Below, piece after piece: positions 9,583 to 17,671 of a DNA stretch of 64,000 nucleotides. Each line of letters begins with the position of its first letter. Positions within the stretch are counted from its first letter, which is position 1. The notes under the pieces are model-generated. The model was not told the DNA's origin and did no database searches. It saw only the letters and a program-made list of their open reading frames with translations. Origin of the DNA: Fimbriiglobus ruber (GTDB lineage Bacteria > Planctomycetota > Planctomycetia > Gemmatales > Gemmataceae); assembly GCF_002197845.1 (NCBI RefSeq), contig NZ_NIDE01000014.1, positions 1,364,001 through 1,428,000 of the forward strand, written 5' to 3'. The translations under genes were made by a program, and so were the position numbers.

Positions 9583-9692
9583 GCAGTAGACTCTTCCCGA
9601 TGCCCGATTCGGTCGGGATTCGGCAGAATCGCGAGATGGGATCGGCAGAAATGATTCTGTCGAATTCCTGCGCGGCGTAAAGAGGCGCACCG

Positions 9693-9938
9693 ATGAAGGC
9701 CGCCGAGGCGCTGCTGCTGGTATTCGTCGGATTTACGACCGTTGCCGGACTGACATGGTTCTTCTCGTCCCGGCCGCGGCTGTTCGTGCGCGTGTTCGTC
9801 CCCCGCGAGGAACTGTTCCGGGCCGGCCGGCGCATTCTGCGGCGGACCGAATTCCGCCGAGGGATGTTGCTGATGGCTGAGCTGCAGTTCGGAGTGGCAT
9901 GCGTGATCGGGTTGGTCGCGCTGTGGCTTCGTATCTGA
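9693..9938 (+). CDS. Small membrane protein, unknown function
   Basis: 81 residues. A hydrophobic helix spans about 5-25 (ALLLVFVGFTTVAGLTWFF) and a second about 62-79 (FGVACVIGLVALWL), with an Arg-rich loop between them (FRAGRRILRRTEFRRG), giving a two-pass membrane hairpin. GAGG lies about 9 bases before the ATG. It stands just after the MITE-like element. No family recognised; the coding call rests on the two helices and start context. Confidence 0.55.
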   Translation: MKAAEALLLVFVGFTTVAGLTWFFSSRPRLFVRVFVPREELFRAGRRILRRTEFRRGMLLMAELQFGVACVIGLVALWLRI

Positions 9939-10070
9939 GTTGGCTGTCAGTGTCCGGACGCCGAACAAGGCACGGCAGCAGACTCCCGCCGTATGGCGGT
10001 GTCACGTGGGTGGAGTTATCCGAGTAGCGGGGCTGCGAAGTTCGGCCGCCGGAGGTCGTTCGGAGGTAAC

Positions 10071-10475
10071 ATGTCGCTCGACCTATTCGACGCCATTGAG
10101 AGGCACGATCTCTCCCGTCTCGCCTCGCTCCTGTCCGCCGGTGCTGATCCGAACGCCGACCACCCGGATCAACCATCGTGGGTTCCGCTCAAGGCGGCGG
10201 CCGAGGACGGCGTGCTTGGGGCGGTCGTCCTGCTACTTCGACATGGCGCGGACGCAGACGGGGGACGACAGCCGGGCGGGACGACCCCGCTCATCGTTGC
10301 CACGCTAAACAGTCGGGTTGAGGTCGCGCAACTGCTGTTGGCGGCGGGTGCAGACCCATCTACCTGCGATGACGAGGGTGACACGCCGCTCAGCCTCTGC
10401 ATCGGACAGGGCGACCACGCAACTGCGGAGTTGCTGCGGCTGTGCGGCGCAGGAGCTGAACCCGACCGGGGGTGA
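10071..10475 (+). CDS. Ankyrin-repeat protein
   Basis: 134 residues from the ATG at 10071, chosen because GGAGGTAAC directly precedes it. The same frame is open 78 bases upstream but without a ribosome site. Three to four ankyrin units are visible: LFDAIERHDLSRLASLLSAG, PLKAAAEDGVLGAVVLLLRH, TPLIVATLNSRVEVAQLLLA and TPLSLCIGQGDHATAELLRL. Each has the TPL/A...LL pattern and a GAD turn. Ankyrin repeats bind other proteins; no other domain is present. It begins a same-strand run of small genes up to about 13.7 kb. Confidence 0.85.
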   Translation: MSLDLFDAIERHDLSRLASLLSAGADPNADHPDQPSWVPLKAAAEDGVLGAVVLLLRHGADADGGRQPGGTTPLIVATLNSRVEVAQLLLAAGADPSTCDDEGDTPLSLCIGQGDHATAELLRLCGAGAEPDRG

Positions 10476-10548
10476 CACATAGGCTTTTCCAGAACCCAAG
10501 TTCACTCAGCCGCCCCGGCGTGAGCTTGGACGTAGAGGGTTTTCGGCG

Positions 10549-11085
10549 GTGCATAACCTGGCAGCAATTCTGGAAATCATCCTTGATGGCTACATCCTGC
10601 CCGTGGATGGATTCCACGGCGTCGTCCACTGGGCGCGCGTGCTGGAGAACGGACTTCGGATCGCCGAACTCAACGGGGCAGATCGGGAGATCGTCACGCT
10701 GTTCGCCCTGTTCCACGACTCGCGACGGGTGGACGAGGATCGGGACGACGGCCACGGGTTGCGGGGCGCCGAGTTCGCTCGCTCTTTGCGCGGCAAACTG
10801 GTCCACCTCGACGATGACCGCTTCGACCTGCTGTTCAAAGCGTGTCGGCTGCACACCGACGGGCTCACGGTCGGCGACCGGACGCTGTTGGCGTGTTGGG
10901 ACGCCGACCGGCTGGACTTGGGACGGGTCGGGATCACCCCAGACCCACATCGGCTCGGCACCAAGGCCGGCCGCAACCTCCTGGCTTGGGCACACGCCCG
11001 GGCGGTCGACTGGTATGTGCCGGCGGATGTTTTCGCGTTGTGGGGGTGGAGGCCTGGTGCCAAACGGGGCGCGGCTGGCCCTTAA
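10549..11085 (+). CDS. HD-domain-like protein
   Basis: 178 residues from a GTG start with a GAGG-type site upstream. The pattern of the HD phosphohydrolase superfamily is visible: a first His in HGVVHWARV (about residue 24), the paired His-Asp in FALFHDSRR (about 55) and a later Asp in CWDADRLDLGRVG (about 122). Substrates of such enzymes are usually phosphomonoesters or phosphodiesters such as nucleotides. The rest is helical and contains no second domain. Seen: the ordered H...HD...D residues. Known: these bind the metal in HD proteins. The substrate is unknown. Confidence 0.7.
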   Translation: MHNLAAILEIILDGYILPVDGFHGVVHWARVLENGLRIAELNGADREIVTLFALFHDSRRVDEDRDDGHGLRGAEFARSLRGKLVHLDDDRFDLLFKACRLHTDGLTVGDRTLLACWDADRLDLGRVGITPDPHRLGTKAGRNLLAWAHARAVDWYVPADVFALWGWRPGAKRGAAGP

Positions 11086-11115
11086 CTCAGGCGTTCGGTA
11101 ACGGAAGGATCACAG

Positions 11116-11517
11116 ATGGCGAAGACGGTTCGCGTGGTGCGGGACGACGCCTACGAGGAAATGGGGGCGGCCTACCAGCGTGTCCTCACGGCTGCCCTGG
11201 ACGCAGCCCTCCGCGAGTCCGGCGTCAAGTCCGCCGCCACACGCCGCAAGGTGGCCGAGTCGTTCGTTTTCGCTCTCGGCGAATTCCATGACTCTGGCTG
11301 GCTGCGGCCGGCCGAAGGCGCGGCCCCGGTGTACCCGGTGTTGTGTTTCACCGAGCGGTTCCTGAATGTGGACACACCGCCGTCCGCGTTGGGCACGGTG
11401 TATGCCCCGTCCCCGGGATTTGCGTTCCACGAATACGCCCACGGCAGCGTCGAGGCATTCCACGCCGGCGATCCGGCCGCCCAAATCGAGACAGGCAGCT
11501 TCGGGGGCGAGGGATGA
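11116..11517 (+). CDS. Conserved-looking protein of unknown function
   Basis: 133 residues. The N-terminal 50 are helical (MGAAYQRVLTAALDAALRESG, RKVAESFVFALGEFHDSGWL). The C-terminal half is more strand-like and contains VYPVLCFTERFLN and PGFAFHEYAHGSVEAFHAGD. GGAAGG lies before the ATG. No domain was recognised. It sits 30 bases after the HD-like gene and may be co-transcribed with it. The small size and position in a run of unrelated small genes recall immunity-protein arrays, but this is only a resemblance. Confidence 0.6.
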   Translation: MAKTVRVVRDDAYEEMGAAYQRVLTAALDAALRESGVKSAATRRKVAESFVFALGEFHDSGWLRPAEGAAPVYPVLCFTERFLNVDTPPSALGTVYAPSPGFAFHEYAHGSVEAFHAGDPAAQIETGSFGGEG

Positions 11518-11589
11518 AACGCCGACCCGGTCGTGTGGGGACGGTTCGTGGGATGCTGAGTGATTGCGTTCGGCGCTGGGAGGGCACCG

Positions 11590-11793
11590 ATGGGAGAAGT
11601 TCGAACAATCCGTCGATGTCTGCCGATCGCACTCGGGGTCGTGCTGTTCGCGGGATTGGTCGCGGCCTTCCGACCAGAACCAGAGCCGATCTTGCACATG
11701 AGTAGACCTCGGAGCCTGCGGAATCGGGTCGAGTGCGTGTTAGAGAAATGGGGCGTCATCCCCTTCAACCCGTTCCGGCACGTCAATGATTGA
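11590..11793 (+). CDS. Small membrane-anchored protein
   Basis: 67 residues from the ATG at 11590, chosen because GGGAGGG lies 5-6 bases upstream. The frame is also open from 11560. One hydrophobic helix spans about 9-27 (CLPIALGVVLFAGLVAAF), followed by a short Pro/Glu-rich and basic tail. It may be a single-pass membrane protein or a short secreted peptide. No family recognised. Confidence 0.45.
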   Translation: MGEVRTIRRCLPIALGVVLFAGLVAAFRPEPEPILHMSRPRSLRNRVECVLEKWGVIPFNPFRHVND

Positions 11794-11843
11794 CGTGGTC
11801 ACGCCAAACCAGACACCGGGCCGGCGGAGTACATAAGGTCGCA

Positions 11844-11869
11844 GCGGGCAACTCCTGTCAGTTGCCCGC
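11844..11869. terminator. Hairpin after the small membrane gene
   Basis: Ten-base arms (GCGGGCAACT at 11844-11853 and AGTTGCCCGC at 11860-11869) around a 6-base loop. No T-run follows, so it is at best a weak terminator. It lies in the short gap 11794-11954. Confidence 0.4.
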
Positions 11870-11954
11870 GGGCTTGTCGAAGAAGGCCCCCTGGTCGCGG
11901 CCGCTGTGCCCTGACGAGCGTGACAGGCTTCTGGCACAGGTCATGGAGTGAACG

Positions 11955-12461
11955 GTGGCAGAGGGCACGCCTATCAAAACGGTCGTCGTCCCATCGCAAT
12001 GCTGGCGGGCACGCCACGTCACTCGCGCGGTGGAATGGCTCTTCGTAGCGGCGTGCCTTCTGCCCTGTCTCGACACCGGACCGGGTGTCGTACCGAGCAG
12101 CCCTGGGTTCGTGGATTTTGAACGAGGCTGGCAGTTCGGGCTCGTCATTCTGCTGGGCGGCTGGGGTGGCGGCAACAACGGAGTACCCTGGTCGGCGAAC
12201 GTGTTCTTGGTGGCCGGGGTCTACAGTTTGGCGGACGGGCGTTACCGGCTGGCGGTGGCACTCGGCTTCGTCGCCTCCGCCCTGGGGCTGACGACATGGT
12301 GGGCGCGCCCGTACGACACGATCATGATCGGCTACTACGTCTGGCAGGCCAGCTTGTTAACTCTGGCCCTGGGGGCCGTCTGGGTACTGCGTCGGTCGCC
12401 GCCAGCCCAGGCCGCCGAACGGGATAATGGCCAGTTGCCGAGCCAGGAACTCGTGACCTGA
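11955..12461 (+). CDS. Polytopic membrane protein, unknown function
   Basis: 168 residues from a GTG start. Four hydrophobic stretches are visible: AVEWLFVAACLLPCL (about 25-40), FGLVILLGGWGGG (about 60-75), ANVFLVAGVYSLADG with LAVALGFVASALGL (about 80-112) and ASLLTLALGAVWVL (about 130-146). The N-terminus is basic and the C-terminal 20 residues are polar. No family recognised. It is followed 24 bases later by another unknown gene on the same strand. Confidence 0.6.
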   Translation: MAEGTPIKTVVVPSQCWRARHVTRAVEWLFVAACLLPCLDTGPGVVPSSPGFVDFERGWQFGLVILLGGWGGGNNGVPWSANVFLVAGVYSLADGRYRLAVALGFVASALGLTTWWARPYDTIMIGYYVWQASLLTLALGAVWVLRRSPPAQAAERDNGQLPSQELVT

Positions 12462-12485
12462 TCGACGAGTAGAACAGGAGAACGT

Positions 12486-13133
12486 ATGCCGATCTCGCCG
12501 GAGTACGTGCCGAGTGAGCTGCATTACATCATCCCGCTCGCCGAGCAACACGGCACGGAAGCGAGAGTCGCCCACTATGACTACATACTGGGGCGCCACG
12601 TTCGATACGGGGAGAATCTGACGGAGGCGGATATCGAGCCACTTCGACAACTTTATGTCGAGATTCGCTCCAAGGGGCACGGTACCCTGATCAACAGTTG
12701 GCATCAAAGCCATAGCGGCAAGAAGACGTGCCCGGCCGAGACGACTTGGCCGATCTACGGACTGCTACATTTGTTCTCGCAGTTGGCAGACCTCGGCGTT
12801 GCCCCGTTCAACGACGGGCTCGTTCGCCCCGAAGCGGCACCGAAACCGCCGTTGGATTGGAGCAAGCTGCCACCGCCGTTGCGCTATCTAGCGGGGCCGG
12901 CCGAAGTCTATGGGGAGTTACAATTCGAAAGCCGGATTTATGAATTCTTGGAAAAGCGGATGACGGAAGACGAGCGGTCCGAACTGCGAGAACTGAGCCG
13001 CAGGTACGATCGAGACGGCGAGGCGATCAACCGTTGGCTGGACGCATTCTCAATCACGGACCATCCGGAGGCGCGACTGGTCTACTTTACCGGCCATTTG
13101 CTCGGAACGGGTGCCGACCTCGGTCTGTGGTAA
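12486..13133 (+). CDS. Hypothetical cytoplasmic protein
   Basis: 215 residues with AGGAG directly upstream of the ATG. It is a soluble mixed protein without signal or membrane helix. Notable segments are AEQHGTEARVAHYDYILGRHV near residue 20, GHGTLINSWHQSHSGKKTCPAE near 65 and a helical C-terminus (YEFLEKRMTEDERSELRELSRRYD). No domain was identified. Part of the small-gene run 10-13.7 kb. Confidence 0.65.
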   Translation: MPISPEYVPSELHYIIPLAEQHGTEARVAHYDYILGRHVRYGENLTEADIEPLRQLYVEIRSKGHGTLINSWHQSHSGKKTCPAETTWPIYGLLHLFSQLADLGVAPFNDGLVRPEAAPKPPLDWSKLPPPLRYLAGPAEVYGELQFESRIYEFLEKRMTEDERSELRELSRRYDRDGEAINRWLDAFSITDHPEARLVYFTGHLLGTGADLGLW

Positions 13134-13295
13134 TTGGTGTGCCAAACCTTGTGGAGCCCGAGTCCGGCCGCGCGGTCCACTCGCCACGGCTGACATACCT
13201 GTTGTCATTTCGCATGGGCTATGCTGGCAGGCAGTGGATTGGTGAAAAGCGATTGGAGTGGTCGCTGTGGGCGATCAACACGAGGAGGAAAACCG

Positions 13296-13739
13296 ATGCC
13301 ATCACACCCGGAACTCGAGTTCTTCAACAGCTTGAGCGGGAGACTCGAGGTCGAACTGAGTGTACCCGCCGAGCCCATCGGTGATTTAGAAAACCTCCGC
13401 GCCCCGGCAGACGCCCAAATGGTCCGCCTGGAACTTCGGGCCGAAGTGTTCAACCGCGACACGGAGGACTTTCGCCCCCTCACTCCGGACGAGTTAGAGT
13501 CCGTCGCCTTCCGAGGTCGTTCCATCCAGTTGCGGAGCGAAGACGGGGAGGCCGTCTCCCACGACGCACCGAACGGCTCATTCTTCACCGTGCGGGAACT
13601 ACTACAGGCGGTCGAGGAAACCGAGCGACGAACTCGCGCCCAGTCGGAATGGTTCGGGGGTATCGACGTTCATCACGTCTTCTTCGAGGGCATCCACCCC
13701 GGCGACGGCGGCGTGTGGGATATCTACTGGGGTTCGTGA
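13296..13739 (+). CDS. Hypothetical protein
   Basis: 147 residues from the ATG at 13296, chosen because CGAGGAGGA lies 6-7 bases upstream. The frame is open from 13221 but has no ribosome site there. The sequence has strand-rich stretches (LSGRLEVELSVPAEPIG, MVRLELRAEVFNRD) and an aromatic C-terminus (FGGIDVHHVFFEGIHPGDGGVWDIYWGS). No family recognised. Last intact gene of the small-gene run before a palindromic repeat locus. Confidence 0.65.
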   Translation: MPSHPELEFFNSLSGRLEVELSVPAEPIGDLENLRAPADAQMVRLELRAEVFNRDTEDFRPLTPDELESVAFRGRSIQLRSEDGEAVSHDAPNGSFFTVRELLQAVEETERRTRAQSEWFGGIDVHHVFFEGIHPGDGGVWDIYWGS

Positions 13740-13786
13740 CACGTACCGGGAGTACCACCAGTTACGTTGCTAAAAGGCAGGGCCAG

Positions 13787-14002
13787 GCGCTCGGCGCGGG
13801 TCTCCGACCCCGCCGTTCTGCGGACCGCAGGTCTCCCGTCCCACAGGTCGGCGCGCGGCGCGGGTCTCCGACCCCGCCGTTCTGCGGACCGCAGGTCTCC
13901 CGTCCCACAGGTCGTACCCATCCGATCAGTGTCCCAGAGTGTCGGCAGAGGAGACCTGCGGTCCGCAGAACGGCGGGGTCGGAGACCCGCGCCGAGCGCC
14001 GG
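13787..14002. repeat. Palindromic repeat locus A (three copies, core TTCTGCGG)
   Basis: Two tandem direct copies (13787-13850, 13851-13914) and one inverted copy (13948-14002) of a unit reading CTCGGCGCGGGTCTCCGACC, then CCGCCG, a variable octamer, and GACCGCAGGTCTCC. In this locus the octamer is TTCTGCGG in all three copies. The spacer between the arms also matches the spacer at locus C (34.7 kb). The gap 13740-14164 contains nothing else recognisable. Confidence 0.9.
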
Positions 14003-14164
14003 TTAGCCGTTCGGCAGCAATACTTTACCATTCTCGACCGCCTCGATAGCCGTGGCGACCCGCCCGGCCCGAAACGGGGGTTTCCGCGCAATAAATGCAA
14101 AAAATGCTCCCGGGCGCCACGGCTGGTTGTCTGGAGTGGGTCAGCTATCGGAGGGTGGCAAGCT

Positions 14165-14545
14165 GTGAGCAACGAAGACCGCGGGCCGTTCCTGACCATC
14201 GACCAGTTACCGCAGCCGTGGCGTGGGATGATGGAGGCATTGTCTGTCCACAACGACCACCCGGCCCGCAGTGACTTCGCGCGGATCGGCAACGGGGTGT
14301 TCGAGGACGATCACGCCGCCCGCGAATTGCCGGCACCGCACCCGACCTACCGGTTTCGTCGCGGTGAGTTGGTGGCCTATGTTATGTATGGGAGGTCGAC
14401 GGCGGCTGGTTCGTCCGGCCGTGGCAACGAATGCGGGCGAGCAACCCGACTTCCTCGGGCGACCGGCCGACGTTCTCGACCGTGGCCGCGTCCGCAGATG
14501 TCCGCATTTTCGCCCCGCGGGTGGCATCCGGGTCTGCCGTTTGCC
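14165..14545 (+). pseudogene. Frameshifted, truncated gene of unknown function
   Basis: A GTG start at 14165 opens a convincing soluble protein (NEDRGPFLTIDQLPQPWRGM through RRGELVAYVMY). At about 14390 the natural continuation (EVDGGWFVRPWQRM) is in another frame. That second frame then runs without a stop into the antisense of the LarA-like gene, so the 3' end also seems lost. The end coordinate is approximate. The protein has the style of the neighbouring small genes and no domain was recognised. Seen: the frame change. Inferred: that the gene is dead rather than mis-read. Confidence 0.45.
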
Positions 14546-14549
14546 GCGA

Positions 14550-15854
14550 TCAGTGCCCCGCCTTGCTGCGCTGCCCGCGGACGCTGTGCGGGAACAACTT
14601 CTCCTGGATCAGGTTGCCGGCCGCGTCGAAGGGTACAGTCATCGGGCTCCCGACGACTTCCAGGTCCGCGTTCTCCGCGGCCACCGCTGCCAGCGCGGGC
14701 GACACCCAGAGTTCGGCCACTTCCAGCGTGTTCGGCACGATGCACATCTGCACGCGGTCTTCGATCGGGTTCCAGCAGGTGTCCACGGCCGACTGGATGC
14801 ACTCGCGGTCGGTCTCGAAGGCGATCGGGAGCTTGCTCCGCCACAGGAACCGGGCGGTCAGGTTGTTCATCCGGAACGGGACCGGGTCGATGGCCGCCAG
14901 CGCGCGGGTCGTGGTCAGGTCGGCGATGCCGATCCCGGTGCCGTTCCCCTCGCTCTCCGGCGACACGTCCAGGCACGCCATCCGGGTCACGCGGGGGACG
15001 TTCGTCTCGGCCTCCGGCGACGCCTCGATCAGCATCCGCCCGACCACGTTCGGGTCCATCCCGGCCCCCGAGTAGTTCTTCCCGCACTCCCCGACGATCA
15101 GCAGGTCCAGGGCCGGGAACGGGATGCGGCCCATGAGCCGCCGGGCCTCGTCGAGCAGCGCGGGCTCCCGCTCCAGGATCGCGTCCCGGTCGACCACTTC
15201 CAGGTGGGCGGTCTCCTCCTGGGCGTTTTCCACGATCGCGAGGCCGCCGAGGACCGGGGCCTTGGCGAGGATCACCTTCACCGATTCGAGCATCATGTCG
15301 CGGAGGCCGCGGGTGCCCCAGCTGTGGTGCTGGTCCGCCCCGTGCCGCTTGCCGAGGCCGATCACCAGCATTTTCACGATCCCGCTCTCGAACCGCCCGC
15401 GGAAGTCGGTGTGCGGCTTGACCCGGGAGACGGTGACGACGCCGTCGGCTGCCAGGGCGTTCTTGTCCCACCAGACCGGCTCGCCCCACGAATTCGTCCC
15501 GAGCTGGACCGCGTCCATGTCCGTGACCACGGGCACCCCGAGGTGCTTCTCGTCGACGCCGTAGTGGGCGAGCAACCGCCGCTGGCCCTCGGGCGTCGCG
15601 CCGCCGTGCGAGCCCATCGCGGCCACGACGAACGGCTTGGCCCCGAGTTCCTTGAGCGCCTCGACCGTGGCCCGCGCGATGACCGCGTAATTCTTGATCC
15701 CCCGGCTGCCGCAGCCGACCGCGATCCGCATCCCCGGCTTGACCCGGGCGGCGAAATCGGACTCCAGCCACGCCCGGCGGGTCGCGCCGGGGACGTCGGC
15801 GACTGTCACGGTGGGGGCGGTCTGGCGGACGAGTTGGACGGGTGGGATGTTCAC
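14550..15854 (-). CDS. LarA-like (DUF2088) lactate-racemase-domain protein
   Basis: 434 residues from a GTG start. The N-terminal half has the LarA-N pattern: GCGSRGIKNYAVIARATVEA near 48 and FVVAAMGSHGGATPEGQ near 75. Further conserved stretches are VSRVKPHTDFRGRFESGI near 143 and KMLVIGLGKRHGADQHH near 163. His and Lys residues in such motifs hold the nickel-pincer cofactor in LarA. The genes that make that cofactor (larB, larC, larE) are not in view, so true lactate racemase activity is uncertain and another alpha-hydroxyacid may be the substrate. No signal peptide. The frame ends 4-5 bases from the decayed plus-strand gene. Confidence 0.8.
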   Translation of the reverse strand: MNIPPVQLVRQTAPTVTVADVPGATRRAWLESDFAARVKPGMRIAVGCGSRGIKNYAVIARATVEALKELGAKPFVVAAMGSHGGATPEGQRRLLAHYGVDEKHLGVPVVTDMDAVQLGTNSWGEPVWWDKNALAADGVVTVSRVKPHTDFRGRFESGIVKMLVIGLGKRHGADQHHSWGTRGLRDMMLESVKVILAKAPVLGGLAIVENAQEETAHLEVVDRDAILEREPALLDEARRLMGRIPFPALDLLIVGECGKNYSGAGMDPNVVGRMLIEASPEAETNVPRVTRMACLDVSPESEGNGTGIGIADLTTTRALAAIDPVPFRMNNLTARFLWRSKLPIAFETDRECIQSAVDTCWNPIEDRVQMCIVPNTLEVAELWVSPALAAVAAENADLEVVGSPMTVPFDAAGNLIQEKLFPHSVRGQRSKAGH

Positions 15855-16010
15855 GGCAGCCCGGGGGGACGGAGGAAAGGAATTCCGGTGTCTATCATCG
15901 GACCGACGAGGGACCGGGGAAAGAGCAACCGGCCCGAAGTGGCTATCGCGTGGCGAACCGCGAAGAGTCGCCGTCCGAGAAAATGGGGCGAGAGACGTGC
16001 GGTGGCGCCG

Positions 16011-17156
16011 TCAGCCCACGGGGGCGGGTTCCGTCACGCGGGTCCGGTCCGCCAGAACCACGGGTTCCGGCCGCGCGGTCGCTCCGGCCCGCCTGCTCCG
16101 GGTGGCCGCGAACCGGTCGCGCAGGCCCATGAACGGCCGCTCGATCAGCCGGTACAGAACTTCCGCCACCCCGAGCGCCAGAGCCCACACCAGGACGAAC
16201 GTGACGACCAGTAACAGGTCGCCGTGGTCGGTGGCGAACTCCCGGTTCTCGCGGGCGTAATCGACGACCCGCACCGCGACCCGGATCGCGTCGACGTGGA
16301 CCAAATAGAGGGCGAACGCCCGCTCGGCGACGAACCGCGTGACTCGGGTCAGTAGGCCGGGCAATCGGACCGTTGACGTCGCCGCGAACAAGACCCATGC
16401 GGCGAACACGGAAGTCCAGAACCCCGCTTCCAGGGTTGGGTTCTGAAGTTCTTCCGGCACCCACTTGTTCGCCACCAGTGCGCCGACGCCCGCCGCGCCC
16501 GCGAGCGCCAACCACGGGGCCGCGCCGGCGAGCCACTGCCAGAGGCGCGGCCGCGATACGCACACCCAGGCCAGAACCACCCCGGCCGCGCACTGGTCGT
16601 AGCGGACGTGGGTGTCGAACAGTCCGTCGGTCCAGTACCAACCGCAGGCCCGGCAGACCGTCGGCACGGCGAGCAACCCGGCCACCAGCCAGGCGGCCGC
16701 GGTCGATCGGGCGGCCAGGAGCAAGACGGGGCCGATCAGCAGGTAGAAATGCTCCTCCACGCACAGCGACCAGCTGATCCCGAAATACGGCGTCTTGTTG
16801 TAGTAATTCTGTCCGAAGACGAAATATATGGGGTCGATCGCACCCAAACCGTGCTTCCAGACCTGCTGACCCATCGTCAAGAAGAGAACAAAGAAATACG
16901 CCGGGAAGATCCGAAACGCGCGACGGAGCCAAAACCGGCGCACGTCGATCGTGCCCGTTTTCGCCCGCTCGGTGAGGAGTTGGTGCCCGAGCAGCCACCC
17001 GCTCAGCACGAAGAATAAATCGACCCCGCGGCCGCCGAAACCGAACCGCGTCACGTTCGCGCCGCCCGGCGCAAACGTGTTGTACACATGGCAGTTAACG
17101 ACGGCGACAATGGCCAGCGTGCGGAGTACGTCGAGGCCGTTGTTCCGCCGGTCCAT
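16011..17156 (-). CDS. Acyltransferase 3 family membrane protein (OafA-like)
   Basis: 381 residues from the ATG at 17156; an upstream extension of 53 residues does not look coding. It starts with the family pattern NGLDVLRTLAIVAVVNCHVY (His near residue 21 is the conserved catalytic residue). GRGVDLFFVLSGWLLGHQL follows near 42 and the RRFWLRRAFRIFPAYF motif near 70. About ten hydrophobic helices follow, ending in LYRLIERPFMGLRDR. Members transfer acetyl or other acyl groups to glycans at the inner membrane. It stands alone, far from the glycan cluster at 50-56 kb, so its target is unknown. Confidence 0.9.
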   Translation of the reverse strand: MDRRNNGLDVLRTLAIVAVVNCHVYNTFAPGGANVTRFGFGGRGVDLFFVLSGWLLGHQLLTERAKTGTIDVRRFWLRRAFRIFPAYFFVLFLTMGQQVWKHGLGAIDPIYFVFGQNYYNKTPYFGISWSLCVEEHFYLLIGPVLLLAARSTAAAWLVAGLLAVPTVCRACGWYWTDGLFDTHVRYDQCAAGVVLAWVCVSRPRLWQWLAGAAPWLALAGAAGVGALVANKWVPEELQNPTLEAGFWTSVFAAWVLFAATSTVRLPGLLTRVTRFVAERAFALYLVHVDAIRVAVRVVDYARENREFATDHGDLLLVVTFVLVWALALGVAEVLYRLIERPFMGLRDRFAATRSRRAGATARPEPVVLADRTRVTEPAPVG

Positions 17157-17671
17157 GCAGGAAAGTCCGCCGCTCTGTCGCACCGGGTTTTGTCTGTTCT
17201 CATGAGTTATATAGCACGCGGCAAAAATCCGCACCGTCAGCATTTCCGGCACCGTCGCACGCTGTCCGGTATTTCGACAGGTGCGGGTCATCAACGCACA
17301 CGGCGGGGTGGGCACCCCGGGAGAAATAACACGGGTATGGCACGGGTCTTTCGATCGGACAGGCGAGGAAAGACGAAAGGGTATCCTATTTCGGGGCCAG
17401 AGCGGGGGTTAACGAACCGGTGCGAATCGTGGCCAGTCGGACATCGTGGTCGGAATCGCCCGGTTCGCCAGCGCGAGGCGGTTATCGTGTTCGTGTGTTC
17501 CGGCCTCGCCGGGGTCTCCGTCGCTGGCCCCCACCGAAATTGGGTTCGTTTGGTAAAAACCGGTCCCGGTGTACCAGCGCACGCCGTACCCCAACCCGAC
17601 CCACGACCTCGGGGCGCCGGGACTGCCGACCGCCGGGTATAATCCCCACCACCTTGCCACGGAGGCCGCGC
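17157..17671. other. Divergent intergenic region, no gene seen
   Basis: This 515-base stretch separates the acyltransferase gene (minus) from the LOG-family gene (plus) and must hold both promoters. AT-rich steps occur near 17195-17215 (GAGTTATATAGC). No open frame with a ribosome site, no convincing hairpin and no repeat of the families seen elsewhere were found. Confidence 0.6.

Noticed and set aside
13787-14002. Tandem repeats considered as a CRISPR array
   Set aside because: There are only two direct copies plus one inverted copy, no regular spacers, and no cas gene. They are palindromic dispersed repeats.
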